Positions 1-8,013 of a stretch of 64,000 nt of DNA are shown here, one piece after another. The DNA comes from Polyangiaceae bacterium (GTDB lineage Bacteria > Myxococcota_A > Polyangia > Polyangiales > Polyangiaceae): assembly GCA_019637295.1 (NCBI GenBank), contig JAHBVX010000011.1, positions 81,735-145,734 of the forward strand, in the 5' to 3' direction. The translations under genes were made by a program, and so were the position numbers. A model generated the notes under the pieces. The model saw nothing but the letters and a program-made list of their open reading frames with translations, was not told the DNA's origin and searched no databases. Each line of letters opens with the position of its first letter. The stretch's first letter is position 1.

Positions 1-2852
1 TGGGGGCCCTGCTCGTCCGCGCCCGACGGCGGGGTGTCGACGTCGACCTTCGGGCTTCGCCTCAGCCGCTCGATGACGCGCAGCGCCTCGGCCCGCTCGC
101 GCCGCGTGCCGAGCTCCGAGGTCGCCAGCGCGGCGCCAGGAAGCAGCTCGGCCAGTGCCCGCTGCTCGGCGGGTGTCGACAACACGACGGGTCGCCAGTC
201 GGCGGTAGCGAAGCCCGGAGCGGCATCGAGCACCGGCACTTCGATGGGGTGAATGGCGCCGAGCTCGGCGAGGCTCACCAGCTCGATGGTGCCCGCCCCG
301 TCACACATCGGCACGAGCCGGACCCCCAGCGCCCGATGATGCGCGTCCCTCGCCAGCGCGGCTTGCCGCGACTTCTCCTGCGCGCACGCCCCGAGCCCGG
401 CGATGGCTCGCAGGAGGTAGGCGCGCAGCGCCGGACTCACGCTCTCCGGCGTGCGGGGCGCTCGCTCGAGGTTCGCCCGGGGCGTCTCGCCGAGGAGCGA
501 GTCGATGATGCCCGTCACCAGCTCGATCTCCGCCGGCAAGAGGTAAGGTGCCGGGCGCCAGCGCACACGCGTCCACGTCGGATCCGGCACGACCCGGTCG
601 TCCTCGAGGGCCACGAGCACATCGCCCACGCCCGAGGAGCGCGGTGTGACGCCGAGCTCGACTCCGGCGTGCAGGGCGATGAGCCGCGAGCTCGGGTGCG
701 GCGCGACGAACCCTCGAGCGGAAGGGGACTCGAAGCGCAGCACCGGCCACGTTCCCCGGTCGAAGGACTCGTGTCGTTCCCGCTCGAGCGCCGCGCGAAT
801 CGGCGCGAAGCGTGCTTCGGCGTGGTCGTTCCGAGCCAACGCGCGCGCATAGGGGATGAACTCGACAGCGTCACCGATCAGGGGGCCGAGGCGCCTGCGC
901 TCGCGCGCGGTGGCTACCAGGACCGGGCGTCCGTCCGGGGCGACGCCGAGGTTGGCATCCTCTGGCTCGACCCAGGCCAGCGCGCGGCGAGTGCGCGCGT
1001 AGGCAACGAGCTCGTTGGTCGATGCCAAGCGACGGCCACCCGCCAGCGGCCAGATGGCCAGCGCGAGCAGCGGTGCGAACAGCTCGTCGCAGTCTTCGCC
1101 CAGCGAGAGCCCCAGGGCCTCGGACACGCTCCGGCGCGCTAGCAGCAGCGCAGCAACGCTGCAGCGCGGCCTCGGATCGGGGTCACGCTCGAGCGTCTGC
1201 CCCAAACTTGCTACGAGCGCGACCGCCTCGCAGTAGGCGTAGCCGATGGCCTGGCAGAGGCTCCGGTCGCGCTCCACCGCGTCATAGTCGAAGGTGGCGC
1301 GCAGCCGCCCCGGCCATCCGATGGCGGCGTCCAGCTTCACCCCGGGCATGATCGACTCGAGCTCGATCTGCTCGAGCACGCGCTCTTCGACGGTCAGCAG
1401 CGCTCGGGCTGGCGTATCGTCCAGTCGCAGCGCCACCTCACCGACGATGCCTTCGAAGTAGCCCTCCGCCGGCCGCAACGGGGCCCTCAACCAGCTGCCG
1501 TCGGCCTCCGGCAGTCGGGGCTCCTGGGGCGGGTGCTCGAGCGCGCGCCGGCGTCGCTCGGCGCCCAGGCGCGCGCGCTCTACCAGGGCAGAGGCGTCGA
1601 CCATGCCTCGGGTGGCGAGCGCTCGCTCCAGGTAGCGACCGCGAAGTCTCAGCACACCCGTCAGCCACGGGGCGAGCTCGGGGTCCACGGCTTCGCTCCC
1701 GCTGACCACCGGGATCGCGCGCAGGTTCACATAGCGAGTCAGCGGTGCTGGCAGGCCGGCCCCGTCTCGGAGCAAGGGCAGCTCCAGCGCAGCGGCGAGC
1801 TGATCGTGCAAGCCAACGCCCAGCTCCGTCGACGACGCGATGGCGAGCACCATCGCGCCCAGCGCGTCTTCGAGTGAGTCTCGGTCCTGGGTGTGCAGTC
1901 GGAGCAGCCTGGGCTCGTGACCTGCAACGACGTGCAGAGCGAGCTCGCCGAGCAGCCGCTCACAGGCCGCCGAGCCCCGCGCTCTGGCGTCATCCACGAT
2001 TGCGGCGTCGTCCCGCACCCGCGACCGGGAGGCGTTGGTCGGCAGCTCGTGCGCATCGACCACGAGTCGCACGGGGACCTCGCGCCCGAGCCGACCGCCA
2101 TGGGGTGCAGGTTCGAACGGGAGCGTCTCGAGGTGCACGCCGAGTTCGAGCATGTCGAGCCGCGCCTGCTCCCCCGCGGGCAAGAGCTCGAGCAGCGCAC
2201 GTCGCGCGCCATGGATCCCCTCCACGACCATGCTCGCCAGCACCGGCGGCGAGGTCGCAGTCTCGACGCCGCTCAAGCGCACGTCGAGGTGCCGGGTCGC
2301 CGCGGACAAGAGCGACAGCTCGCGGTGGCTCGGGCCACCGAGTGCGCGTCGGACGACATCGACCCCGACGCGCTTTCTCAGTCGAAATCCGACGGACGCG
2401 GGGGCGTTCGGGGCGGCGCCGTCGCTCACGAGCTCGGGCGCCTTCGGCTCGCTGTCGCGGGCGAGCTCGGGTGTGAAGCACACGCGCCACACGCGGGCGT
2501 GCTGCGAGCCCACCAGCTCGATGCGCCGCGGCGGCAGGCCGAGGGCGGCGTTGACCGCGAGCGCGAGCAAGTACAGAGGACGTTCGCCCTCTACCGGACC
2601 GGCAGAGAGCAGGTGATCCAGTAGTCGCACCATGCGCTCGGCGCTCGGTGGTGCGGCGTTCCAGCGGATGTTCACGTCGTCGGCGTCGTGGTCCAGCTCG
2701 ATCTCGGTGGCGCCGGCGGCGACGGCTGCTCGCACCAGTTCGCACAGGTACAGGTGCGCGTCCGACAGCAGGTGCTCTCGCAGCTTGAGCACCGCCTTGC
2801 GCGCGTCCACGCGCAGTGTGCCACGCCGAATGGCTCCGCGCGTGTCGGTCAT
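1..2852 (-). CDS. Large protein with degenerate GHKL (HSP90-like) N-terminus, partial
   Basis: The frame is open from an ATG at 2852 to the left edge of the window, giving at least 950 residues; the C-terminus lies outside. Its ATG overlaps the stop of the HSP90-like gene (ATGA, 4 bp), so the two are almost certainly co-translated. Residues about 23-130 can be laid over the HSP90-like neighbour: the segment ELVRAAVAAGAT matches ELVQNSIDAGAT there. The Glu is kept (E38), but the ATP/Mg-binding Asn and the Asp are both Ala (A42, A45), and no DxGxG or GxxGxG motif follows. From this I infer a pseudo-ATPase partner, perhaps forming a heterodimer. I do not recognise the rest, which is rich in Arg, Leu and Ala and has no clear membrane segment. 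Coding is supported by G/C-ending codons along the whole frame. Confidence 0.85.
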   Translation of the reverse strand, partial: MTDTRGAIRRGTLRVDARKAVLKLREHLLSDAHLYLCELVRAAVAAGATEIELDHDADDVNIRWNAAPPSAERMVRLLDHLLSAGPVEGERPLYLLALAVNAALGLPPRRIELVGSQHARVWRVCFTPELARDSEPKAPELVSDGAAPNAPASVGFRLRKRVGVDVVRRALGGPSHRELSLLSAATRHLDVRLSGVETATSPPVLASMVVEGIHGARRALLELLPAGEQARLDMLELGVHLETLPFEPAPHGGRLGREVPVRLVVDAHELPTNASRSRVRDDAAIVDDARARGSAACERLLGELALHVVAGHEPRLLRLHTQDRDSLEDALGAMVLAIASSTELGVGLHDQLAAALELPLLRDGAGLPAPLTRYVNLRAIPVVSGSEAVDPELAPWLTGVLRLRGRYLERALATRGMVDASALVERARLGAERRRRALEHPPQEPRLPEADGSWLRAPLRPAEGYFEGIVGEVALRLDDTPARALLTVEERVLEQIELESIMPGVKLDAAIGWPGRLRATFDYDAVERDRSLCQAIGYAYCEAVALVASLGQTLERDPDPRPRCSVAALLLARRSVSEALGLSLGEDCDELFAPLLALAIWPLAGGRRLASTNELVAYARTRRALAWVEPEDANLGVAPDGRPVLVATARERRRLGPLIGDAVEFIPYARALARNDHAEARFAPIRAALERERHESFDRGTWPVLRFESPSARGFVAPHPSSRLIALHAGVELGVTPRSSGVGDVLVALEDDRVVPDPTWTRVRWRPAPYLLPAEIELVTGIIDSLLGETPRANLERAPRTPESVSPALRAYLLRAIAGLGACAQEKSRQAALARDAHHRALGVRLVPMCDGAGTIELVSLAELGAIHPIEVPVLDAAPGFATADWRPVVLSTPAEQRALAELLPGAALATSELGTRRERAEALRVIERLRRSPKVDVDTPPSGADEQGP

Positions 2853-4477
2853 GGTCGCGGCTCCCGCGCTGCGTGCAAGAGCAGAGCTTCGTTCCGTCGG
2901 GCCGGCGTCGTGCCCTCCGCGTCGAGCAGCACCAGTCGCGTCAGCAGGTGCCCAGCGACTCGCGCGTCCGTAGACGCGTGCTCGCGCGCCAGACGCACCA
3001 GCGCGTGATCCGCGTCGAGGGCGAGGGTGGTCCCGCGGGTCCCTCCGCCGAGCAGTCGGGCCGACTCGAACACACAGGGCAAGGGGTCGCTCACGAAATA
3101 GCCGACGTGCCCGCAAGCACGCCCGACGCGCGTCGTGAGCACCGCCGAGCGAGCTGGGTAGCCCGCCGCTTCGAGGCAGCTCTCGATGGCGCCGAGCAGG
3201 GCGGCGTCCGACTCGCGTGACTCCACGGGCGCGAGCGCGACGAACACGTCGTGGGCGTTCGCCACGGTGCGCTGCCCAAAGTGCTCGGCGAACGTACGTC
3301 GTGCCAAGTCATCCCGCAGCCAGGCGACGGGTCGCCCCGCGTTGGCCAAGAGGGCAGTGAGCAAGTCGGGGCGGGTCGCCAACAGCGCCGGGCGGCGCCT
3401 CGGGCGCGCGCGCTCCAAGGTCGCCAGGGTCGCCACCCGCGCTGAGGCGCTGGGGTCGCACAGGGGCACCCAGAGCTCGTCGTCGCGCAGCGTGAATGGC
3501 GCGGCTCGACCGAGCGCGAACAGCTGCGCGTGCTCCTGGGCCGGCTCACCGGCCGCGGCGGCGCGAGCGGCGGTGGCCAGTGCCTCCACCAGGGCTTGCC
3601 GCAGCTCCGTGCGCGCCACTCGTCGCAGCTCCGCCAGCACCGAGTCGAAGGCGGCGTCGCGTCGCACGTCGTCCCGACTCAGGGTGTGTGCCAGCCGCGC
3701 GCTGTCGACCTTGAACGTGAGTTGCTCGAGGCCATCGAACGAGTTGTGGGTCGCCAGCAACAGCAGCCCCCGGCTGTAGAACGCTGCCTCGGGCGCTCGG
3801 GCGCCCGCGCCCAGGACCAGGGTCGCGCCGTCCCGTTCGACGCGAACGCTCACCAGCGCGTCGACCGCCATGGGCGCGTCGATGCGTTCGAGGTGGGTCT
3901 CGGTCGATCGCGGCGTGCAGAGTTCGATGGGGACCCGCGCGTGACCACACCAACGCCTCAGGGCCGTTCGTACCGCGGCCACGTGCGCCGCGAACGCGTC
4001 CGAGTCTGCGCGCGTCGTCAGCGTGACCCGAGTTCCGTGGCCGTCGGTCCCGCCCAGCGGCGCTAGCTCCCAGCTGTGGTCCGGAAGCAGCCGCAGTCGA
4101 TGGCGCGCGCCGTCGCGCCAGGTGTCGACGTTGACTTCTTCGGGTGCGATGGCCAGCACTGACACGAAGCCGACGCCGTACTTGCCGATCGCGCCGCTGT
4201 CGCCCTCCTTGGTCGAGGAGAACAGGGTGAGTAGCGCGCTCTCCATCGTGTCTGCCGTCATGCCCGTGCCGTCGTCGAGCACCGACGTCAGCACCGTGTC
4301 GTCACCGCCGCGCGTGACCTCGACGCGGAGCCGGGTGGCGCCCGCGTCGATGGAGTTCTGCACGAGCTCTCGCAAGAACGCGTACTTGTCTGCGAACTGG
4401 CGCACCATGTCGGCGACGACGCCGGTCGATGGTGCGTCTCGCGCAGCCCGGCGCTTGCGCTCGCTGCGGTAGGCCAT
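2849..4477 (-). CDS. HSP90-like GHKL ATPase domain protein
   Basis: A 542-residue protein. The N-terminal 200 residues form a Bergerat-fold ATPase: N-box ELVQNSIDAGA with E37, N41 and D44, DDGTGM at 68-73, and the glycine lid GKYGVGF at 98-104, all intact. HSP90/HtpG is usually over 600 residues and its middle and C-terminal domains are not obvious here, so this is a family relative rather than HtpG itself. An ATG at 4537 is possible, but 4477 is preferred because TATGGT lies 8 nt upstream, the promoter spacing seen at many genes in this window. The gene overlaps its large partner by 4 bp. Likely role: an ATP-driven conformational switch working with that partner; the substrate is unknown. 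Confidence 0.85.
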   Translation of the reverse strand: MAYRSERKRRAARDAPSTGVVADMVRQFADKYAFLRELVQNSIDAGATRLRVEVTRGGDDTVLTSVLDDGTGMTADTMESALLTLFSSTKEGDSGAIGKYGVGFVSVLAIAPEEVNVDTWRDGARHRLRLLPDHSWELAPLGGTDGHGTRVTLTTRADSDAFAAHVAAVRTALRRWCGHARVPIELCTPRSTETHLERIDAPMAVDALVSVRVERDGATLVLGAGARAPEAAFYSRGLLLLATHNSFDGLEQLTFKVDSARLAHTLSRDDVRRDAAFDSVLAELRRVARTELRQALVEALATAARAAAAGEPAQEHAQLFALGRAAPFTLRDDELWVPLCDPSASARVATLATLERARPRRRPALLATRPDLLTALLANAGRPVAWLRDDLARRTFAEHFGQRTVANAHDVFVALAPVESRESDAALLGAIESCLEAAGYPARSAVLTTRVGRACGHVGYFVSDPLPCVFESARLLGGGTRGTTLALDADHALVRLAREHASTDARVAGHLLTRLVLLDAEGTTPARRNEALLLHAAREPRP

Positions 4478-4491
4478 CGCCACCGACCATA
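4478..4491 (-). promoter_or_regulatory. Leaderless-type -10 box for HSP90-like gene
   Basis: TATGGT (4491 to 4486, minus strand) ends 8 nt before the ATG at 4477. It makes the GHKL pair a separate transcription unit and helps decide the start codon. Confidence 0.4.
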
Positions 4492-4544
4492 CGCGCGCTC
4501 CGGCCCAGGCGGCTAGCACTCGCGCGGCTGGGCGCATCAGCGCG

Positions 4545-5318
4545 TCAGCGCGCCCGCACCACCAGCGGCTGCGCGCCCACGCCGATCACGCCGTCCGCGT
4601 CCCAGTAGCGCGCCTCGGCGAGCCCGACTCCGGTGGGCTCGAGGGAGGTGCGGGCGTCCACGAGCACCCACTCTTGCCGGGGATAGCGCTGTAGGAAGAC
4701 GGCGACCTCGGGGTTCGGGTAGGTGAACTCACGCGCATCGAGCCGCGCGCTCAGTCCGTTGCCCGAGTCCGCCGCGACCAGCACGCGGCCCAGCGCCGAC
4801 AAGGGGCGCTCGTCGATCAGCGCAACTCGCGAGCGCATCCAGGCCGCCAGGTGACCCGAGCCGTACTCGCCGGCGGCGACGCGCAGCTCCATCGCGGTGT
4901 GATACCCCACGGGCTCGAGGAAGATCGGCAGCACCAGCGCGGAGCAGTCTTCTGGCGCAGGGAAGGGAGTAGGCTCCCCTCGGGCGACCTCGAGCGCCGC
5001 GTGGCCCAGCGCCAGCCCGCGCGCCCGCGCCACGAGCTTGCCATCGGCGTGCAGCGCCGCCGTGAACGTCCGTGCGGTGCGGCCGTCGCGCTCTACGCTC
5101 ACGCTGGCGTCCAGCTCGGCGATCGGGACGGGACGGAGCAGCTCCGCGACGATGCGCGCGACGGTGCACTCGTCCCCTGCGGCCGCCTCGATACACTGCC
5201 CGAGTAGGGCGAGCACAGGGCCGCCGTGCTGGTGCACCGGGCTCCACGGGCCCCGGGTGCTGATCGTCGCGACGTAGCGGCCGCCGCCGCGGTCCAGGTA
5301 GAACGGATCCCTCGACAC
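4545..5318 (-). CDS. TesB-like acyl-CoA thioesterase (double hotdog)
   Basis: About 257 residues with the layout of thioesterase-like superfamily proteins (4HBT_3 type). An N-terminal hotdog starts near the GPWSPVHQHGGPVLALLG segment, which resembles the substrate-loop region of this family. A second hotdog covers roughly residues 125-255. The family hydrolyses acyl-CoA thioesters; the substrate cannot be read from sequence. The frame is open up to 5435, but that would overlap yggX on the other strand. A GTG at 5318 preceded closely by GGAG (gcggagctgagg) is the better start. It lies 67 bp upstream of the HSP90-like gene, which appears to have its own promoter. Confidence 0.8.
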   Translation of the reverse strand: MSRDPFYLDRGGGRYVATISTRGPWSPVHQHGGPVLALLGQCIEAAAGDECTVARIVAELLRPVPIAELDASVSVERDGRTARTFTAALHADGKLVARARGLALGHAALEVARGEPTPFPAPEDCSALVLPIFLEPVGYHTAMELRVAAGEYGSGHLAAWMRSRVALIDERPLSALGRVLVAADSGNGLSARLDAREFTYPNPEVAVFLQRYPRQEWVLVDARTSLEPTGVGLAEARYWDADGVIGVGAQPLVVRAR

Positions 5319-5428
5319 CCTCAGCTCCGCCCCGGCCTGGCGCGAAGGTGGCCATTTCGCGTTGGTCGTGGCGTGAGGGCGACGCGTCGCTTGACGGAGC
5401 AGGAGCGCACGGCCAAAACGGCGAGACC

Positions 5429-5704
5429 ATGGCAAGCAAGGTCAACTGCGTCAAGCTCGGGCACGAAGCCGAGGGGCTCGAGAAGCAGCCGTTCAAGGGA
5501 GAGTTCGGAAAGCGCGTGTTCGAGAACGTCTCGGCCGAGGCCTGGCGTCAGTGGCTCGAGCACTCCAAGATGCTGATCAACGAGTATCGCCTCGACTTGA
5601 CCAGCGAGCAGGGCCAGAAGGTGTGGATGACGGAGTGCGAGAAGTTCTTCTTCGGAGAAGGCTCCTCGCTTCCGGCAGAGTTCGTCCCCGGCAAGGAAGG
5701 CTGA
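5429..5704 (+). CDS. yggX: YggX-type Fe(2+)-trafficking / oxidative damage protection protein
   Basis: A 91-residue protein, the same length as E. coli YggX. It matches the family along its length: MASKVNC start with Cys7 at the conserved position, EAEGLEKQPFKGEFGKRVFE, the EAWRQWLEHSKMLINEYRL core, and an acidic C-terminus after the EKFFFGE segment. The family protects Fe-S enzymes from oxidants and takes part in labile iron handling in the cytoplasm. The ATG at 5429 is chosen over upstream in-frame codons because it aligns exactly with family N-termini. It stands back to back with the thioesterase gene and is followed after 2 nt by a lipoprotein gene on the same strand. Confidence 0.93.
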   Translation: MASKVNCVKLGHEAEGLEKQPFKGEFGKRVFENVSAEAWRQWLEHSKMLINEYRLDLTSEQGQKVWMTECEKFFFGEGSSLPAEFVPGKEG

Positions 5705-5706
5705 CC

Positions 5707-6660
5707 GTGCGCGTGGTCTGCTTCGCCCTCGCTGCGTGCGTCGGCTGTGGGGCCAAGCAGCCCCCGCCGCCCATGATCGAGACGCAGGAGACACAGGTCG
5801 GAGGCTCAGACGGCGAGGACGGCGCCGAGCGAGCTCAGGTAGCTCCAGGGCCCGCCGCCGGGATCCCGTCGGGGCCCTCGGAGCCGCCACGCCCGCTGGA
5901 GGTCGGCCCGGCCCCGGGGGCGGGCGCCGAGCCCAAGCTCACCCTGGACGCGCCTGGCGAAGAGCCTCGCAAGGTGTACAGCCACAAGTACAAGGCCGGG
6001 GCGAAGTACTCCTATTTCATGGCGTCTACCGCGAAGGTCAGCGGCATCGCGCTGCCGATCCCGGCCATCCGGGTCGATGCGCCGATCGAGATCCGGATCG
6101 TCAGCGTGAAGGACGGGCACGCGAAGTTCTCCTACCGAGCCGGTCCGTTCAAGACCGGTCAGTCGAGCGGCGGTGCGCTCGGGGGGGTGCTCGGCGCGCT
6201 CGGAGGTGGCTCGATGCCCGAGCGCATCGTCGCGACGGGCGTCGCCTCTCCCCAGGGATTCGTTCGAGATTTCGTCGTGGAGGAAGGCGGGGAGGGGGAC
6301 GGCGCGCCAATGGAGGTGGGCGACGCGCTGCCGGAGCAAGCGATCGGCAAAGGGGCCCGCTGGACGACCGAGGTCGTACTCGATGACAAGGACGGCCCGG
6401 TGCAGCAGACCGGCCGTTACGAGCTCCTGTCCGCCCAGGGCAACACCCTCGAGGTGAAGGTCCAGCGCGAGCACCGACCGCTCTCGGGCGGCTCGGACGC
6501 GCCGGGGAGCGGGACCACCAGCGGAGCGCTCACGCTCCGGCTCGGTGAGTTCTACGCGACGGGCAAGATGACCATGAGCAAGGCGTTCTCCATCAGCGTG
6601 CCCGGCGTCGATTCGAGCGCCATGCGCATGCAGAGCGACGTCGTGATCAAGAAGCGGTGA
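5707..6660 (+). CDS. Putative lipoprotein of unknown function
   Basis: 317 residues from a GTG 2 nt after the yggX stop. The N-terminus (VRVVCFALAACVGCG) is a short signal peptide with a lipobox-like LAAC or CVGC. A Pro/Gly/Glu-rich linker of about 75 residues follows. From about residue 90 a beta-rich domain begins, with motifs such as YKAGAKYSYFM, RIVSVKDGHAKFSYRAG and GTTSGALTLRLGEF. The pattern of a yield-type threshold domain plus 'exclude then restore' glycines is typical of periplasmic or surface myxobacterial lipoproteins, but I cannot name the family. Spacing suggests co-transcription with yggX. Confidence 0.75.
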   Translation: MRVVCFALAACVGCGAKQPPPPMIETQETQVGGSDGEDGAERAQVAPGPAAGIPSGPSEPPRPLEVGPAPGAGAEPKLTLDAPGEEPRKVYSHKYKAGAKYSYFMASTAKVSGIALPIPAIRVDAPIEIRIVSVKDGHAKFSYRAGPFKTGQSSGGALGGVLGALGGGSMPERIVATGVASPQGFVRDFVVEEGGEGDGAPMEVGDALPEQAIGKGARWTTEVVLDDKDGPVQQTGRYELLSAQGNTLEVKVQREHRPLSGGSDAPGSGTTSGALTLRLGEFYATGKMTMSKAFSISVPGVDSSAMRMQSDVVIKKR

Positions 6661-6667
6661 GCCCGCG

Positions 6668-6994
6668 CTACTTCAGGAGCATCTCGAACAGCTCGAGGTT
6701 CTCGCGCTCGTTCTCGTCGATCTCCCCGTCTGCCGCGATCATCTCACGGGCGGCGTCGAGGAAGAGCTTGCGGTGTTCGCGTGGGATCCGGTTCGGGTCC
6801 ACCTCTTCGGGCTTGGGCGGAATGGATAGCCAGGACTCGACCTGCTTCGCTTCATCCGGCGAGAGCGCGAGCTTCTTGACCATGCGGTGAACGAGCTTGC
6901 GCTCCGCGTCCCGGACCTCGAGGTCCGCCCACGCAAAGGAACACACGAACTTGAGCAGCAGCAGGCGTTCGTCACCCTTCAGATCCTTGAGCAT
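6668..6994 (-). CDS. TerB-like small helical protein
   Basis: 108 residues. It is all-helical with two acidic repeats: FAWADLEVRDAERKLVHRM near the N-terminus and MIAADGEIDENERENLELF near the C-terminus. This is the layout of the tellurite-resistance TerB/DjlA-N family, where the 'A.DGE...E......' acidic loops may bind metal. Function here is unknown. The frame extends upstream to 7090, but the ATG at 6994 fits family N-termini and has TACTGT 6 nt upstream. It is convergent with the lipoprotein gene, with 7 bp between the stops. Confidence 0.75.
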   Translation of the reverse strand: MLKDLKGDERLLLLKFVCSFAWADLEVRDAERKLVHRMVKKLALSPDEAKQVESWLSIPPKPEEVDPNRIPREHRKLFLDAAREMIAADGEIDENERENLELFEMLLK

Positions 6995-7006
6995 GGCGGG
7001 ACAGTA
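6995..7006 (-). promoter_or_regulatory. Leaderless-type -10 box for TerB-like gene
   Basis: TACTGT (7006 to 7001 on the minus strand) ends 6 nt before the ATG at 6994. No convincing -35 is visible. Confidence 0.4.
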
Positions 7007-7139
7007 GCGTACGCGCCTTCGGAGTCGCAATCGCGTTTGGGGCGGCTGCACGCAGCTTCCGAGGCCGAGCTTCAACCCGCGAAGATCCAACCGGAAAGCG
7101 CGCGAGAGGCGGCCACCGTGGGGCTCGACTTTGGCCTCG

Positions 7140-7182
7140 GGGGACCAGGTTTGCTAAGCGTTGGTCCCCGCCGCGAGGCGGG
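7140..7182 (+). promoter_or_regulatory. Two overlapping hairpins in leader of transglycosylase-like gene
   Basis: GGGGACCA (7140-7147) pairs perfectly with TGGTCCCC (7162-7169). CCCGCC (7167-7172) pairs with GGCGGG (7177-7182) around a GCGA loop. The two stems share bases 7167-7169, so they cannot both form fully. The second ends 9 nt before the ATG at 7192, where it would limit ribosome access. Function is inferred only. Confidence 0.35.
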
Positions 7183-7191
7183 CTGCGAGTC

Positions 7192-7920
7192 ATGGTCCGT
7201 CCCGTTGCCGTCATCGTCGCCGCGATCCTGATGTCCCGCCCTGGGATGCCCAAGGACGAGGCTACGCGCTTCGCGACGGTGCTGAAGGAGGTTGCGCGCC
7301 AGCACGGCTTCGACCCGCTCACGGGAGTCGCGATCGTCCATTTCGAGAGCAGCTGGTATCCCGAGGTCGTCAGTGGCGATGGTGAAGATTACGGCCTGGG
7401 ACAGATCCGCGCGCGCTACATCGGGGCTTGTCGCCAAGACGACGATCCCCTGACCGAGCCGAGCGAGGCGTGCCAAGAGGTCAAGAAGTCCCTGCTCGAT
7501 GCGGAGACCAACCTGCGCCTCATGGGGCAGATCATCACGGACAATCGCAAGCTGTGCCGCGACAAGACGGGCACCGCCCACTTCCACCAGTGGCTGGGCA
7601 GCTATCAGGGTCTCAACTTCCCCAAAGAGAACCGCTGGTGCCAGGCGAACGAACGCACCCATCGCGTGGTCGAGTATCGCAAGCAGCTCATCGCCCAGCT
7701 CGTCCACGGCAAGCCGGCCGCGCCGACGAAGCCGAAGGCCCCGACGAAGCCCGCGGCCAAGCCGAAGGCCCCGACGAAGCCCGCGGCCAAGCCGAAGGCC
7801 CCGCCGAAGCCCGCGGCCAAGCCGAAGGCCCCGAGGAAGCCCGCGGCCAAGCCGAAGGCCCCGACGAAGCCCGCGGCCAAGCCGAAGGCCCCCACGAAGT
7901 CGCGGCCGAAACCATCCTGA
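7192..7920 (+). CDS. Lytic-transglycosylase-like (SLT) protein with Lys/Pro/Ala repeat tail
   Basis: 242 residues. A short hydrophobic N-terminus (VRPVAVIVAAILM) is probably a signal peptide. Residues about 22-165 resemble the soluble lytic transglycosylase fold: HGFDPLTGVAIVHFESSWYP carries the Glu-Ser pair of the catalytic ES motif, and GEDYGLGQIRARY matches the family G-x-x-Q segment. The enzyme class cleaves peptidoglycan glycan strands. The last 65 residues are a basic tail of AAKPKAPTKP decapeptides encoded by perfect 30-bp repeats, resembling histone H1-like or cell-wall-binding tails. Four Cys in the catalytic part may form disulfides outside the cytoplasm. Confidence 0.75.
   Translation: MVRPVAVIVAAILMSRPGMPKDEATRFATVLKEVARQHGFDPLTGVAIVHFESSWYPEVVSGDGEDYGLGQIRARYIGACRQDDDPLTEPSEACQEVKKSLLDAETNLRLMGQIITDNRKLCRDKTGTAHFHQWLGSYQGLNFPKENRWCQANERTHRVVEYRKQLIAQLVHGKPAAPTKPKAPTKPAAKPKAPTKPAAKPKAPPKPAAKPKAPRKPAAKPKAPTKPAAKPKAPTKSRPKPS
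7741..7890 (+). repeat. Five tandem 30-bp repeats inside transglycosylase-like gene
   Basis: Five units beginning ccg-NNN-aag are identical except for one codon (acg, acg, ccg, agg, acg). A partial unit lies just upstream and a decayed unit downstream. The near-perfect identity, third positions included, points to recent expansion by slippage or unequal recombination. Confidence 0.95.
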
Positions 7921-7998
7921 CTCCCCCTGTTGGTCCGGCGCGGAAGCGGTGCCGAGCCGCCGGACGCGCTCTGGCTCTGCATCGACCGAGCGGCGTGC

Positions 7999-8013
7999 TA
8001 AATTCCTCAGGCT
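7999..8013 (+). promoter_or_regulatory. Leaderless-type -10 box for ferritin-like gene
   Basis: TAAATT (7999-8004) ends 9 nt before a TTG at 8014. The spacing supports the TTG as start over the in-frame ATG at 8029. Confidence 0.4.
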
